DNA of 64,000 nucleotides from Dysidea avara (taxonomy: Eukaryota > Porifera > Demospongiae > Dictyoceratida > Dysideidae): the NCBI RefSeq assembly GCF_963678975.1, contig NC_089275.1:13795682-13859681 (forward strand). The letters run 5' to 3'. The position numbers and the translations under genes were made by a program. Below, one piece after another: positions 10,356 to 21,401 of this stretch. Every line of letters starts with the position of its first letter. Positions within the stretch are counted from its first letter, which is position 1. The notes under the pieces are model-generated. The model ran no database searches. It was not told where the DNA came from and saw only the letters and a program-made list of their open reading frames with translations.

Positions 10356-12675
10356 ATGGCTGGTCAAGAGCTACTTCCAAGCCAAGAGTTAGATTACCGT
10401 GACTACCATGGACCATTGGAATACAGTGCGGATGAAGATGATGATGAAACTCAGGTGAGCTAGCTAGGCTGAAGCCTCGTCTTAGCGGCCGCACGTGGCG
10501 ATAGTTCGAACATTCAGTGGTGGCATAGATACATATATATATATATATATATATATAGTTTGTGATATGCATGTGTTTGATTTTGATTCTGTCTAGGTTG
10601 AAGAAGTTACTGAGGTGATGACAAAAGAGGATGTTGCGATTTTCTTACGAGATAAACTGAGGATTCCTCAAAACTACTGCAACATCTTTAAAGATGGATA
10701 AGCTTTGCTGATAACTAGATCGTTTAATTACAGAATGGTTTAATAGATAACTACATAGATGGAAGGGAATTTCTTTCCTTAACTGAAGAAGAGGTGAAAG
10801 TGATGATACCACCAATTGGCCTTGCTAAAAGGATTGTTCGGTACTTACCATCATCGAAGGTATGCTTATATCCTACAGATTTAGCATATACGTATTATTT
10901 AATGCATTGCAGTTATCAACGCCTATATTGGAAGCTGCAACTACCTCTGGTGGAAGTGATCACAGCGGTCACACTGATGTGCAAGTTGGGACCAATGTGT
11001 CAAGGAGCACCTCTTCTTCTTCTACACGCACTGGGGGGTCCAGTAACTGCTACTGTTGTATCTTTAGTGATTCCAGATAATTGGAGGCCTGAAGTAATGA
11101 AGTCCATCAAAAACAAGTGCATTACAGATAGCACTAGGAATGAAATTGTACGAGTTTTGGCAAATTCATTGTTTTCTGTGTCACAAAAACCAAGTAGACA
11201 ACAATGTGATGAGGTTGCAAAAAAACTCATTTTGAAGTTCCCATCAACGAAAGATGAATTAGGAAATGGATATGTAAGTTTTATTGCTGTAATGTGATTT
11301 TGATTTAATTTGATACTTTCAGCAATCTTGGAGTGACAGGCTTGTTGAGAGAATAAGAAATGTGATCAAACGCGATCGTAGAAAGGGAGTGGAAGTAGAA
11401 GAATCCCCAGTTGCAAAAAGGCCAAAAAAACAAGTAGTATTATTAAGCCGCTACCCAGTAACTACAACAGCAACTACCATGCTGTGCAGTGCTGATCACC
11501 ACAATGATGGCAGCATCGATGACCATGTACAGAGTATGAAAACCGAAATGGAAAAGGAAAGGCCGCGGGATACCTTGCTCAGTGAACTGATGAAGCTGAC
11601 CTATCCAACTCGCAGAGATTTTATTCTCAATGATATCACCTGTGTTTCTGAGATATATGAGAAGTACCCAGCTTTGAAACGACCATCCATGGTTAGTAAA
11701 ATGTTTTACTCTAGCTTGCTCATTGAAATATTTCCCTAGGTGGTACAAGAAATGGGGCTTATTATGAATATTGCAGACATTAAATCATCTTTTATTTCCA
11801 CATGGACAGAATATGTTCCAGCTATTTTACAATATGCGAAGAATAGCAGGAAAAAGGTTCTTTCTACTTTAATGAAAAACATGGTTTATGATGATGAAGG
11901 TTAGTTAACTGGTTCATGACAATAGGGTTAATTCATATCTTTTTGAACTATAGATGATGTATCAATACAAGTGGCAGCATTGAATGTACTAGCTGCTGTG
12001 CTGGGAAAAGGAGATGACCCTTTGTGTTACTTGTATGAGGAGCATAGTGTAAGTCAATAACTTAAGTGAATATGTTGCATGAGCAATCAGCCAATCGACA
12101 CCTCAGTCAACTCTTAGGATAAAACACCCAATTTATCTTTTCATTGCCTATCAACAAATCTCTTACCAGTGGAAGTGTGAAGTGTTTGAACAAGATATAC
12201 TCACATTTGCATTTTTTTGTCACACGTTATAACTAAGTCATTTAGTGTGCAAGCCCACACACTAGGTTACAGCTACTATAGTCTCTTAGTTCAAATAATA
12301 TTACTGTTTGTTGCATGTTTAAATTCTCTGTTCTCTTTTAATATATAGGCAACACAGAGTTCTACAAGTATATGCAGAAAAGCTCCACCACGAAGTCAGC
12401 CTTGGTTTGCTGCTGTAATAAGCGACTCTTCAACCAAGTATTCAATAGTATGTGAACAGAAGGAGGTTTCTAAAATCACTACAATTGAAACTGCTTTATT
12501 TGTGTTTTCATTATACTACTGCCTTCATCTAAAATACCCTGATGGAGCAAAGTGGATATATTTCTTTTTTCAATATTTCATATTGCAACAGCCAGATCGT
12601 GCGGCGAAATCTGCAACATATTTGAGTGTCACTTCAGACATAAAACGTACGCTGCTGTTGAGTAAGACAAATTAA
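10356..12675 (+). CDS. SAM-domain protein carried by the transposon (eight exons)
   Basis: Exons by splice sites and phase: 10356-10454, 10597-10692, 10734-10859, 10913-11273, 11323-11691, 11740-11899, 11954-12048 and 12349-12675 (TAA), about 543 residues. Exon 1 is acidic (SADEDDDETQ). Exons 2-3 (residues 34-107) form a SAM domain: VAIFLRDKLRIPQNYCNIF, NYIDGREFLSLTEEEVKVMI, IGLAKRIVRYL. A serine-rich linker and a region resembling SAMD3-like proteins follow (IPDNWRPEV, ILKFPSTKDELGNGY then QSWSDRL; ELMKLTYPTRRDFI; YCLHLKYPDG). SAM domains mediate protein or RNA contacts. Defects: a G6 run at 11033-11038 shifts the frame by one base, and intron 2 begins GA instead of GT. All other junctions stay in phase, so decay is recent or the breaks are sequencing errors. 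Confidence 0.8.
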
Positions 12676-12889
12676 CTGACAATCTTTTCTTTACAATGTA
12701 ATAATGATAATGTAATTATTTTGGTTTAATGTATATAGTAACAGCTTGTGATCGTTTACATGTAAAGTTACACAATATTATTATTAAGTGATTGATTGTA
12801 ATCTCTGGTTGAAGCAGCTGTTGAACCTGTAAAATCAATACAATGTAGTGCATGTAAAATTAAACATGTAAGTAAAAATAACTTTTGAC
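12676..12889. other. 3' flank of the SAM gene
   Basis: AT-rich sequence after the TAA with no clear AATAAA; AATAATGATAATG near 12700 is the nearest candidate. No other gene is seen. Confidence 0.4.
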
Positions 12890-13483
12890 AGTAATTCAAA
12901 CTGGTTGTCAACTGTTCATAATTACCTGATAGCGGGTAAAATGACCTGCAGTTATTCAGGTTATTATTCCATATAATGACCCAAGTCAGTTTGGTCAAAT
13001 CACTCCTTTGAAGGAAAACTGACCAATGTGTAGTACTTCTGACCACTGTCATTAATAGGTCAAGTTGACCATTCGATTAAAGTTAAAACAACTGGTTCCA
13101 TAAAAGGCAAAATGACCAAACTTTTTCAATGGTTGTTGCTACCCAAAAAATGGTAGTTTGAATTGTAGGTAAAATTACCCAGGGTTAGTGGGTAATTTCC
13201 ACTATAGTCTGGTCTATTCAACCTAGATGTTACAGTGAATTTAATCCATAAAGAACCAATCAAAGTGACCTTTCCCAAGTTGAATTGACCAGTATGAAGT
13301 CGTAGTTTCAACTGTGTTTAATTCAGGTTATTTTGATATGATTTATAATGGGTTGATCTGACCACTTCATTAAAGTTAAAACAACTGATATGATCAATGT
13401 GAAATTGACTGTATGTATCAATGGTTATTACAACCAAAAACTTGGGTTGTTTGAATTGCAGCAAAACAACCCATCACTGGTGG
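12890..13483. repeat. Right subterminal repeat region
   Basis: Many short related words in both orientations: GGTCAAGTTGACCATTC, TTGAATTGACCAG, AAAGTTAAAACAACTG (twice, near 13080 and 13370) and AATTACCCAGGGTTAGTGGG. It mirrors the smaller array at 5401-5700. Confidence 0.65.
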
Positions 13484-13512
13484 GTCATTTTTACCCTTTT
13501 GTTTTTTCAGTG
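13484..13512 (-). repeat. Right terminal inverted repeat of the CACTG transposon
   Basis: Reading inward on the minus strand it starts CACTGAAAAAACAAA and continues AGGGTAAAAATGACC, the partner of 5372-5400. Confidence 0.8.
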
Positions 13513-13727
13513 TGATGTGTAATTTTAATCCTGATTTTAGTCTCTATATACACTAGCAATGTCTAATATAGGGATTAAGTTTACATATCCCCTTGTTTCA
13601 GCACTTTGTAATGATACCTGCTAGCTTGTAAAATTTTCATACATGTCAGTTAACTTTTGTAACTTATTATTAATCACTACTGAACTGTGCCATCAAAGAT
13701 AAGTAGGGCATAATTATGATTTATTAC

Positions 13728-14003
13728 AAGTACAGAAAAAATTGGAATTTTCAACTAAAGTAGGGACCATAGCACATCGATAAATAGTACTGAAATAAGC
13801 TGGAGTAGTCCACGATATTAAATTACAGTAAAACAATAAAAAGTGTTATATCCCTACTGTGCATTTCCATTATGGTATCTTGAGCACAGTAGGAATATAA
13901 CACTTCTTACTGTGATTTAATATCATGCACTACTCCAACTTGTTTCTGTGCTTTTTATCTATGTACCATGGTCCCTACTCTAGTTGAGAATTTCTAGTTT
14001 TTG
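13728..14003. repeat. Foldback hairpin MITE (type A), second copy
   Basis: Same hairpin as 3989-4275: TTGGAATTTTCAACTAAAG, then TAGGGACCATAGCACATCG, with the arms returning through CATGGTCCCTACTCTAGTTG. Again it is followed immediately by the composite-repeat body (GACTGATGAATCCATGCA). Confidence 0.9.
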
Positions 14004-14181
14004 TTAAACTTTTGTTTGTTAAATTTTCTGTAAAATGAAATTACTATGACTATGACTGATGAATCCATGCATTCTGCATCAAAAGAAATTTTACCACATG
14101 CCCCAGCTACCAATTATCACCTGAAAATGGATGCATCCATAATGCTTTGTTGTCACCTATGTTCAATCCATTACACAGCAT
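14004..14181 (-). repeat. Composite dispersed repeat, copy 2, first part
   Basis: GATGAATCCATGCATTCTGC, CATGCCCCAGCTACC and GTTCAATCCATTACACAGCA match 28900-29060. The copy is interrupted at 14182 by a hAT MITE and resumes at 15363. Confidence 0.8.
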
Positions 14182-15362
14182 TAGTGCTGGGAGGTATTGA
14201 AAAATAGCAAATGGTATACCTTCCATAAAAAGTATCACAGTATTACTAAATATCACAGTATTACTAAATATCACGGTATTAATGTAAAAGCCATTGGTAT
14301 TAAAGTAACTGCCAATTACCTCAACAAAAGCACCAAATACCCATGGTAGCTCAGCAAACCTCAGGTACAAATTATCACAAACAAACATGATTACATAGTT
14401 TGGTTAGCTGACTATATATATCAGCACCTACCTACAAACATTGTCACATGTCTGGTTACCTTCTAAAGGGCAATCGGAAACAATGGAAATGGAAACCGGA
14501 AACGGAATGTGGAAATGGAAAAAATAAATGGTAAAATTGCCATATAAATGTATCCTAGAGTAAAACCCTTGTTTAGTGGCCACCTCTTAATTAAAGACCT
14601 CCTTCTTATAAAGACCACCTCTGTACAAAGACCACACTGTAATTAGATCTCAAAGGTGGTTAAGGACCACTATGTGGTCACCTTTGATAAAGACCACCTC
14701 ATTACATGGTAGTATAGCTTCAAACATGTATTTCATGACTCATATTAATGTCATCTCTTTGCCCACACTTCACTCAAGTCATATACCATCATTGCTTAGT
14801 TTGTACCAGCATAGATAATAAATACTATGGTACCAGAATGTGTCATACAAAAATATTCTACGCAAGTAACCCCAATGTAGCTAGTACACTACAACCTACT
14901 GAATCAACGAAGATCCTAGTCTTTTTAGCTGTTGTGATAAAGTGGTCTGACATAGAATGTTTGGAACCTAGCTATTATTGCAATGTGAAGAGATGGTCTT
15001 TGTAAAGAGGTGATATTTATAAAAGGTGACCTTAGCCATCTTTGAGAACTAATTATAATGTGGTCTTTGTACAGAGGTGGTCTTTATAATACAGTGGTCT
15101 TTAAGGCGTGGACACTAAACAGAGGTTTTACTCTAGGGTACTTTTATTTGATGATTTTGACCATTTCCGTTTTCCATTTCCACTTTCTGTTTCCGGTTTC
15201 CATTTCCACTGTTTCCAATTGCCCCCTTCTAAATATGGAGCCCACAAAGAGGCCAGAGTGCCCAGACGATATGGCGGTATAAAAAAAAAACAGGCGGTAT
15301 CAAAACTGGTATGACTTAAATATCACAGATTACTAACAATACCGGTATATTGCCCAACTCTA
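14182..15362. mobile_element. hAT-type MITE with 8-bp target duplication
   Basis: The ends TAGTGCTGGG and CCCAACTCTA are imperfect inverted repeats of the hAT kind, and the flanks CACAGCAT (14174-14181 and 15363-15370) are identical 8-bp target duplications. No transposase is encoded. The interior carries short repeats ATCACAGTATTACTAA at 14234 onward and is itself interrupted by a foldback element at 14468-15224. Confidence 0.85.
14468..15224. mobile_element. Mutator-like foldback element, 9-bp target duplication
   Basis: The inverted ends GGGCAATCGGAAACAATGG and CCACTGTTTCCAATTGCCC are flanked by the identical 9-mers CCTTCTAAA (14459-14467, 15225-15233). Long arms contain GAAACCGGAAACGG and GACCACCTCTGTACAAAGAC. 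The 9-bp duplication and arms continuing far inward fit Mutator-type foldbacks. It sits inside the hAT MITE, so it is the younger insertion. Confidence 0.85.
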
Positions 15363-15780
15363 CACAGCATTAAGAATAATAAATGTTTGGAAACACCTCT
15401 GTGATCAAAGTAGCCACTATAAAAATATGGATGATTTCTGTAACAAAGGGAAGCCATCATGTGCTACAGCCAAATCAAAACCTTTCGCTGTCAGCCTGCA
15501 AGATGAATGGAACACAAAGGAGGACACTGGTACAGTAAATCCATGAAAAATGTGAAGGCATTGGTCAGTCAGTCATTCAGGTAGTCAGTGAGTCAGTCAG
15601 TCAGTAAAAAAAATTGTTTCATAATTATAATAAAAAATTGTAGCAACTTGTTGAAATTATTTCTGGTCGATCTGAAGGCTTTTCTGGACTTAGTTTCACC
15701 TAACCAGTACTATTTCATCATCATCAGGGAAAAGTGAGGCTGGTATTGAGTGATGTTTGTCATGGACCACTTCTACAACT
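15363..15780 (-). repeat. Composite dispersed repeat, copy 2, second part
   Basis: Continues the copy broken at 14181. GGAAGCCATCATGTGCTAC, AACACAAAGGAGGACACTGG, the CAGTCAGTCAGT run at 15590 and GATCTGAAGGCTTTTCTGG match the other copies. Confidence 0.8.
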
Positions 15781-16780
15781 TTGTGGTCTCTACTTTGCAG
15801 TACTATCATACTGTATTATTTAAATTCACAACAATCATTCCTCCATGTTGGGCTACAAAAACACAAAACCAGTACAGTTACAATTGCAACACAATAGTAC
15901 ACCACATGTGACTGAATTTCAGAAAAAAAAACATTCCAAATCGCATAATAGAAGTTTTGAGATAAACGGTTGTAAAGAATTCAAGTCAGCAAAGATCGCC
16001 GAGGATGGCAAGCATGTGTATGAAATTTACAGAAGATGTGCATCAATCTGTTACCTTTCAAAATACTTTCTGAATCAGTACTTGTAACACTGCTTGTAGA
16101 ATTTCCCACCAAATTAGATAGAAGATTCAAGCTGTTGCATGGACGAATGAAGCAGTATCATGACTATTACAAAGGGGAGGAGGGTAAGGGATGGTAGGGT
16201 GGGTAAAAGATAGATTTCAAAATGGAGGCAGACCATGATTGAAGTCTATACATGAGATTACAGGGCTGTGCTGGCATCTTATTGGCTGATATGCAGCAAA
16301 ATCAACAGAAAATCATTTGGCCAACATTATCAGGCCATCCACCAGTAAACCACTGATTCTTGCTAAGCCAGGCCCTTCACAAGGTCTGAAACCACCATTT
16401 GAGTTCTCTACACCACCCAGAAAAGATGTCTGTTAAAACCACCCTCGAGTAGTTTGAATAGTAGCGAGGGACAAATCTGGTAGTATGATTATAGTGTATC
16501 TATCCACTGGTGGTGTTAGTTTGATTTTGCCTGATGTGCAATTTGGAACATAAAATCTGGTCACATATTATATTATGTGTGGGAGGATCAAAGTGCCACC
16601 ACTACTGTATTTTCAATACAGTATCAATTAACTGCACAATTGTACTGTATGAGCTATACAGTACAGGTTATGCAGTTAATACAGTGAACAATCGAGCAAG
16701 TACAATACATTTAGGCAAACACAGTATACATGTAGTTATGCAGAAAATTTGTGTAAGGAATGTTACAAAAACAATCCCAT
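15781..16780. other. No recognisable gene
   Basis: Short open frames at 15845-16087 and 16534-16797 have no recognisable domains or splice context. A G-rich stretch (GGGGAGGAGGGTAAGGG near 16175) is the only compositional feature. Confidence 0.4.
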
Positions 16781-17050
16781 TCAGACAGCATGATTGATTA
16801 CACGTGTGACATTGTAAATCACTAAAACTAGCCAAACTGGTTCTACCAGCTTGTTCAACAACTAGAAACGTATTACATGAACACTCACTGATAGCCTGAT
16901 TGCCAAAAGTCAAAAGTAACAACCCCACACAGACAGCATAAAGGATCACATGTGTGACTCTGTAAAATGCTAAAACTAGCCAAACTATAATCCTACCAGT
17001 TCATTCTATGGCTGCAAATAGATTGTATGACAGCTTACTGACAGTGTCAC
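16781..17050. repeat. Two diverged tandem copies of a ~125 bp unit
   Basis: CAGACAGCATGATTGAT...CACGTGTGACATTGTAAATC at 16781-16910 recurs as CAGACAGCATAAAGGATCAC...TGTGTGACTCTGTAAAATG at 16929-17050. Each is followed by CTAAAACTAGCCAAACT and ends in a CTTACTGACAG-like word. Confidence 0.7.
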
Positions 17051-18229
17051 CAGAAGTGATTTGGGTACTCAAGCCAATTGCTCCAAACAAGACAACCAGG
17101 AAGTACAATATAATTCTTAAAACACTGCCTATACTTGTGTGTAAGCAAAATACAGCACTCGGGGGTGTCTCAAGGCAAATACATATTCGACTTCACCTCA
17201 TTACCACTGTATTAGCCTCTCGATACCCTCTCATGCTGTATTATCTGTACACATGTGTGGCAGTGCTTTAACTATAACATACAAAAACAACAATAACACA
17301 AACACAGTAAAAGCACATGAAATATTAGTTAAAATGTACAAAGTGTAACTTGGAGTAATTTAAAAGTTTGAGAGTTGTTTCCTTAAGAACATTTGATAAT
17401 GAATTCCACCAATGGGTGGCCTGGTAGCGACATACAAATAATTATATTAGGCTACAAAGTGTATGACAAAATGCACACCCCAGATACCAGCAAGCAAAGT
17501 GTATGGCTGTTTCAAATTACTATTACATTCAGCTTTTTTCTGCTCATTAACAGCCTTACATATGGAGGACAATATGCAACAGCTTGTCTACATAATACAC
17601 TCACTTCAACTGTAACAAATGGGCATTGTACAAAAATTATTGATGAGTTTGCTATCAGTGTACCTACCACTGATAACAAAACCACAGAAGTCATTGTTTA
17701 TACAACTTCATAATTATGTGCTAAAAATAAGACAAATTGAAATCCTTGATGCAAAATTGCGTCTTACGGTTTGCTAAAATAAATGTGTTGGGCTGACTAA
17801 CATCTAGCTGCGAAAAATCAAGCATGTAATAATTTATCCATTGTTGAGTAGTATAGGTTTCAGTAACGGTACAACAAGAATTTTGATGAAATAGTAAATT
17901 TGTTAGCTTGTAGTTCATAAAAATAATGTCCATTAATATCTTTAAAAGTATATAATATTTTTTTAGATATGATTTCTTAATTTTTGTCAACATTTAATAT
18001 GTCAAAGCTGATAAAGTCAAGATTCATCAACTTATCCTTTCATCAAAATTTCCTGTCATGTGATAGCTAGTCAGTCACAGTCAGTAATAAATTCTTGTTT
18101 CCCTTAAATGTAGAGCTGTCTTTCAAAAGAAAACAAGCACTGAAAATGCATTATCTGGTAAACTGGATATATCCATGCTTCTTTAAAAAATCATCATCAT
18201 CATTTTACTCACCATAAACTTTAGTTTAA
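17051..18229. other. No recognisable gene
   Basis: Unique AT-rich sequence. Frames at 17008-17271 and 17393-17713 are short and show no domain. Confidence 0.4.
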
Positions 18230-18249
18230 ATGATCAAGGGCAGATTTAA

Positions 18250-18292
18250 GGGGGGAGGGGTTAAGGGGGCTGTAGCCCCCCCCCCCCCCTTT
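18250..18292. repeat. G-run / C-run inverted pair
   Basis: GGGGGGAGGGGTTAAGGGGG is followed by GCTGTAG and then 14 C. The tract could form a hairpin or a G-quadruplex. Similar G/C runs occur at the start of the MITE at 42173. Confidence 0.7.
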
Positions 18293-19146
18293 CCTTTCTA
18301 AGTTAGTACTTGGCCAATAAAACCCTAAATCTTCTGTGTATCAAAAGCAGACTTATTTCAGGAAAAGCAGACTTATTTCAGGAATAGCAGACTTATTTCA
18401 GGAACTATGCATCACTGCCAACATAAATAATGTCTATGTAACTATACCTATTGTTCAACTCTGTTCCAGGAGTGTATAGCTTCCTTTTCCTCAAGAGTTC
18501 TTCAAAAAAGGTTTCGATTGTGGGCTGCATCTTTAGTTACAAAGGTTTTAATTGTGGGTTTTGTTTTATTCAGATGATTAGCAGTGTTTTCCACTATGGG
18601 TATAAGATGTGATTAGTGTGGTTTTTATATTTCAAAATGAATTTATTACATTATTCAAAAAGTGTTATTTGGTTTAATTGGTTAGAGTTATCAGCTTCAG
18701 TATAACATGTATGTAGTTACCAACTCAGCCATTTAGCAAACTGTAGTCTTTTGGTATTTTACAAATTTATAAGGAAGTTTTGTCTATGAATGTAAAATCT
18801 GTACCAGTTACCTTCTGATATGACCCCATACTGTGGGTTGTGGTGCTGGTATTTGTAGCTAGTTCTATAGATCAGTCTTCATAACCCAGCAGATCTAGAA
18901 ATAAGTTGACTATCACAACAACAAATTCAGAAACTCCATACATGCAAATAATATTATAGTTGCACTTTGCTAAGGATTTCCAGTGGACTAGCTAATAGCT
19001 ACTAGTACCCTTCACTGCATTCTGCTTTTCAGTACACTTTATTGGTGTTAAGGCTAACAAAGTGTCACTAGGCTAAGGAGCATGCATACTAATAATTGTG
19101 ATGTTCAACACCACTACTAATTAGCTATACATGTTTCTGCCTCTGT

Positions 19147-19407
19147 TTAGCTATACATGTTCCTTCCACACATTATCCCACAAAGGCTTCCCCTATTGTC
19201 TGGCTTTGTTTGATCATGGAAGTATTTAGAAACAGTATCCTTCATGCAGACTGCAAAATCATCACAGTCAAACTTGTGTAGTTTATAGTCATAGTCACCC
19301 AATGTTGATGAATCCCAGATGGTATTTAGAAGATGATAGTCTAGTTTTACATAAAGAGAGTCTTCCTTGAATCTGTTGATGTTGAGGCTGGGGTAAGCAT
19401 TTTCCAC
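19147..19407 (-). pseudogene. Fragment with a DCDDFA motif (lectin-associated protease-like C-terminal domain?)
   Basis: An 86-codon minus frame holding NINRFKEDSLYVKLDYHLL, HKFDCDDFAVCMKDTVSKYF and GSLCGIMCGRN. From memory, the F-D-C-D-D-F-A motif followed by a GI.WG-like strand is the signature of the cysteine-protease-like C-terminal domain of Marasmius-type agglutinins and related proteins. If so, C and D of the motif would be active-site or metal residues, and the later histidine strand is missing here. Upstream of 19407 a related-looking frame is shifted. It lies inside a transposable element, so it may be captured and decayed. No introns could be assigned. Confidence 0.4.
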
Positions 19408-19836
19408 AATCTTTCAGCTTCATTATGTGTGAAATAATCTATACTCCAACCTTCCAGTGGGATCCAACAACATCATTTTTCTCAGTAAAATAGACAATTG
19501 AGGCTGTTGAAGAGAAGCTGATGCATTTTGGTATATAGCTAGCTATATCTAAATGCTTGGTAGCTACAAATGAAAAGATTATCATGCATGCATGATAGCT
19601 ACTCAATGCATATTGCAATTAGTCTTGATTTAATGGAAAAGTGTTTCGATTAAACTGAAATTCCATTATTTTCCACTGAAAAGCTGCTAAAAACACTCTC
19701 AGATTCACCTTTAGAAGGCCTAATTTTCAAAATTTCATGGGTGGCATGCCCTCAGACCCCAGCACACTTTGCATGCTAGTGTGCTTTTCCCACTAATGTA
19801 GTCATTGTTCTAAATAGCTAATTTGACCATGGATAC

Positions 19837-21193
19837 CAGTGGTGTAGCCAGGAAAATTTTTTACCCAGGCAAAGTTTATACATTAACCTAATCGAGAGGG
19901 TCTGCTTCTGACTCAACTGATTTACAAATACTTTCAAGTATGGATGGTACAGCATTTGTAGGTTGACTATCTGGATGGATGGAAAAAGACTCTGAGCATT
20001 TTTCTACATGCCATAAGTAATGCTCCAGCTTAGTTAATGCTACAGTATAGCTCCCATGCTCAATTATTAGACTACTTTAATTGCATTCAACACAACTTAC
20101 TTTGGAGGTATTTGAGTGGTCAGGTTATCCATGGACTGCAATGGAGGTCGTAGTCTTGCACACTATACTTTTTATTGATTTGATGTGATGTTCAAGTCAG
20201 AGATTATCTCTTTCATGTGATGCTCAACTGCATGTGCTAAGCATGTCAAGCTAGGGAGTCTGGGGGCATGCTCCCTCAAGGAAAATTTTGAAAAATATAT
20301 GCTTTGAGAGGCTACATTATTGATTGTAACTGCTAATGCATGATACGCATGATCAATTAGCTCAATACAATACCATGCAGTTTACCCATTGGAACTTTTG
20401 AAAAGTAATGCAAAGGCAATTAACATAAATGTAAATGATTTAGACCAAGCAGTGTAATGAGAACAGTGACTATAATCTGTACTGAATGCTTTAAGTATAT
20501 TATGATGACAGAGAGGAAGAGACGTCTTGTTTTGTAAAGACAAAATACAACTTAAGTACAGGGGTCTAGACTCAGGGGTACCAAGGACTGGATGGATAGT
20601 ACAGGAGCCCTGGAAAGACTCGCACTATTAAATTACAATGCAAAAATAAAAGTTATAGCATGCAGAAAAATTCAGTTTAGGCAAACCATCTATCCCAGTT
20701 CGGGGAGGCTCTAGAATTAAAAATTCTGTATGAGCAGGAGACAGCAATGCGAACAACCTACTCAAACGGGGATCTTATGGTATCGGTGGATATAGTGTCA
20801 TTATTCAGAGCCTCCCGTAGTGAGGAAATGATTGAAAACAGTTCTCCGTCAATCAATGGCCAGTCAAGTTGAGGTCTGATCACAGGTTGTGAGGAGAAAT
20901 CTCTTTGAGCTACCATCATCAGGCCTGTTCAAACACCATCCTCTATTAGAGTATCTCGATCCTTTTACAACTGAATTCAACTGAGTAGCTGAAAAGTGAT
21001 CACCGTGTCACCATGGGCTCCAGCCCTGCTTAGTACTACAGCCATAGATTCTATTATGTGTGGCACAGTAATGCTGTCTAGTAATGTTTGAGTAGAAAAT
21101 CCAGGGTGCCAAAACTCAGGCCTGCTCAGCCTGTTGTTGAGCATTTTTACCAAGGCAGCTGCCTCGGTTGCCTCAATGGTAGCTACGCCACTG
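19837..21193. mobile_element. Nested element, ends CAGTGGTGTAGCC / GCTACGCCACTG
   Basis: Inverted ends CAGTGG(T/C)GTAGC are flanked by GATAC on both sides (19832-19836, 21194-21198). The ends resemble hAT-type CAGTGGCGTAGCC. It carries no recognisable transposase but holds one copy of the CTCTATTAGAG motif at 20941. Confidence 0.6.
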
Positions 21194-21401
21194 GATACTA
21201 CATGAATCTTACCACTAGAAGGCTTGGTATCTTCTAATGTCTGGCTAGTTACCTATGTCCCTGTCGAGCTTAGCCCAAACCTTTCAAAAAATCCTAGATC
21301 CGCCCCTGATGATCCTGTCACATCCAATGAACCCAGAACTTTACAATGCACCTTGAAGGTCTAAAAGAACTAACTCTTCATCTTCCTTGTTTACATAATA
21401 G

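Larger units (their letters stand above)
5372..13512. mobile_element. 8.1 kb CACTG-ended DNA transposon (EnSpm/CACTA type) with two divergent genes
   Basis: The left end CACTGAAAAAACAAA at 5372 is matched by its inverted copy at 13498-13512. CACTG ends are characteristic of the CMC (CACTA/Mirage/Chapaev) group. Both ends carry subterminal arrays of short GGTTGAATTGACC-like words, also usual for this group. A TG dinucleotide flanks each side (5370-5371, 13513-13514), compatible with a 2-bp target duplication. Inside are a zinc-finger transposase on the minus strand and a SAM-domain gene on the plus strand, starting head to head around 10.05-10.36 kb. No other element breaks this span. Transposase frameshifts suggest this copy is no longer autonomous. 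Confidence 0.8.
18235..21308. mobile_element. 3 kb DNA element with 5-bp target duplication
   Basis: The left end CAAGGGCAGATTTAAGG and the right end CCTAGATCCGCCCCTG are imperfect inverted repeats close to the hAT-type end CAGGGGCGGATCTAGG. The flanks ATGAT (18230-18234, 21309-21313) match. A 5-bp duplication is shorter than the usual 8 bp and recalls the hAT5 subgroup. It contains the small protein fragment at 19147-19407 and a second element at 19837-21193. Confidence 0.6.

Noticed and set aside
17393-17713. 106-codon plus frame
   Set aside because: No recognisable domain, low-complexity threonine-rich content and no exon borders.
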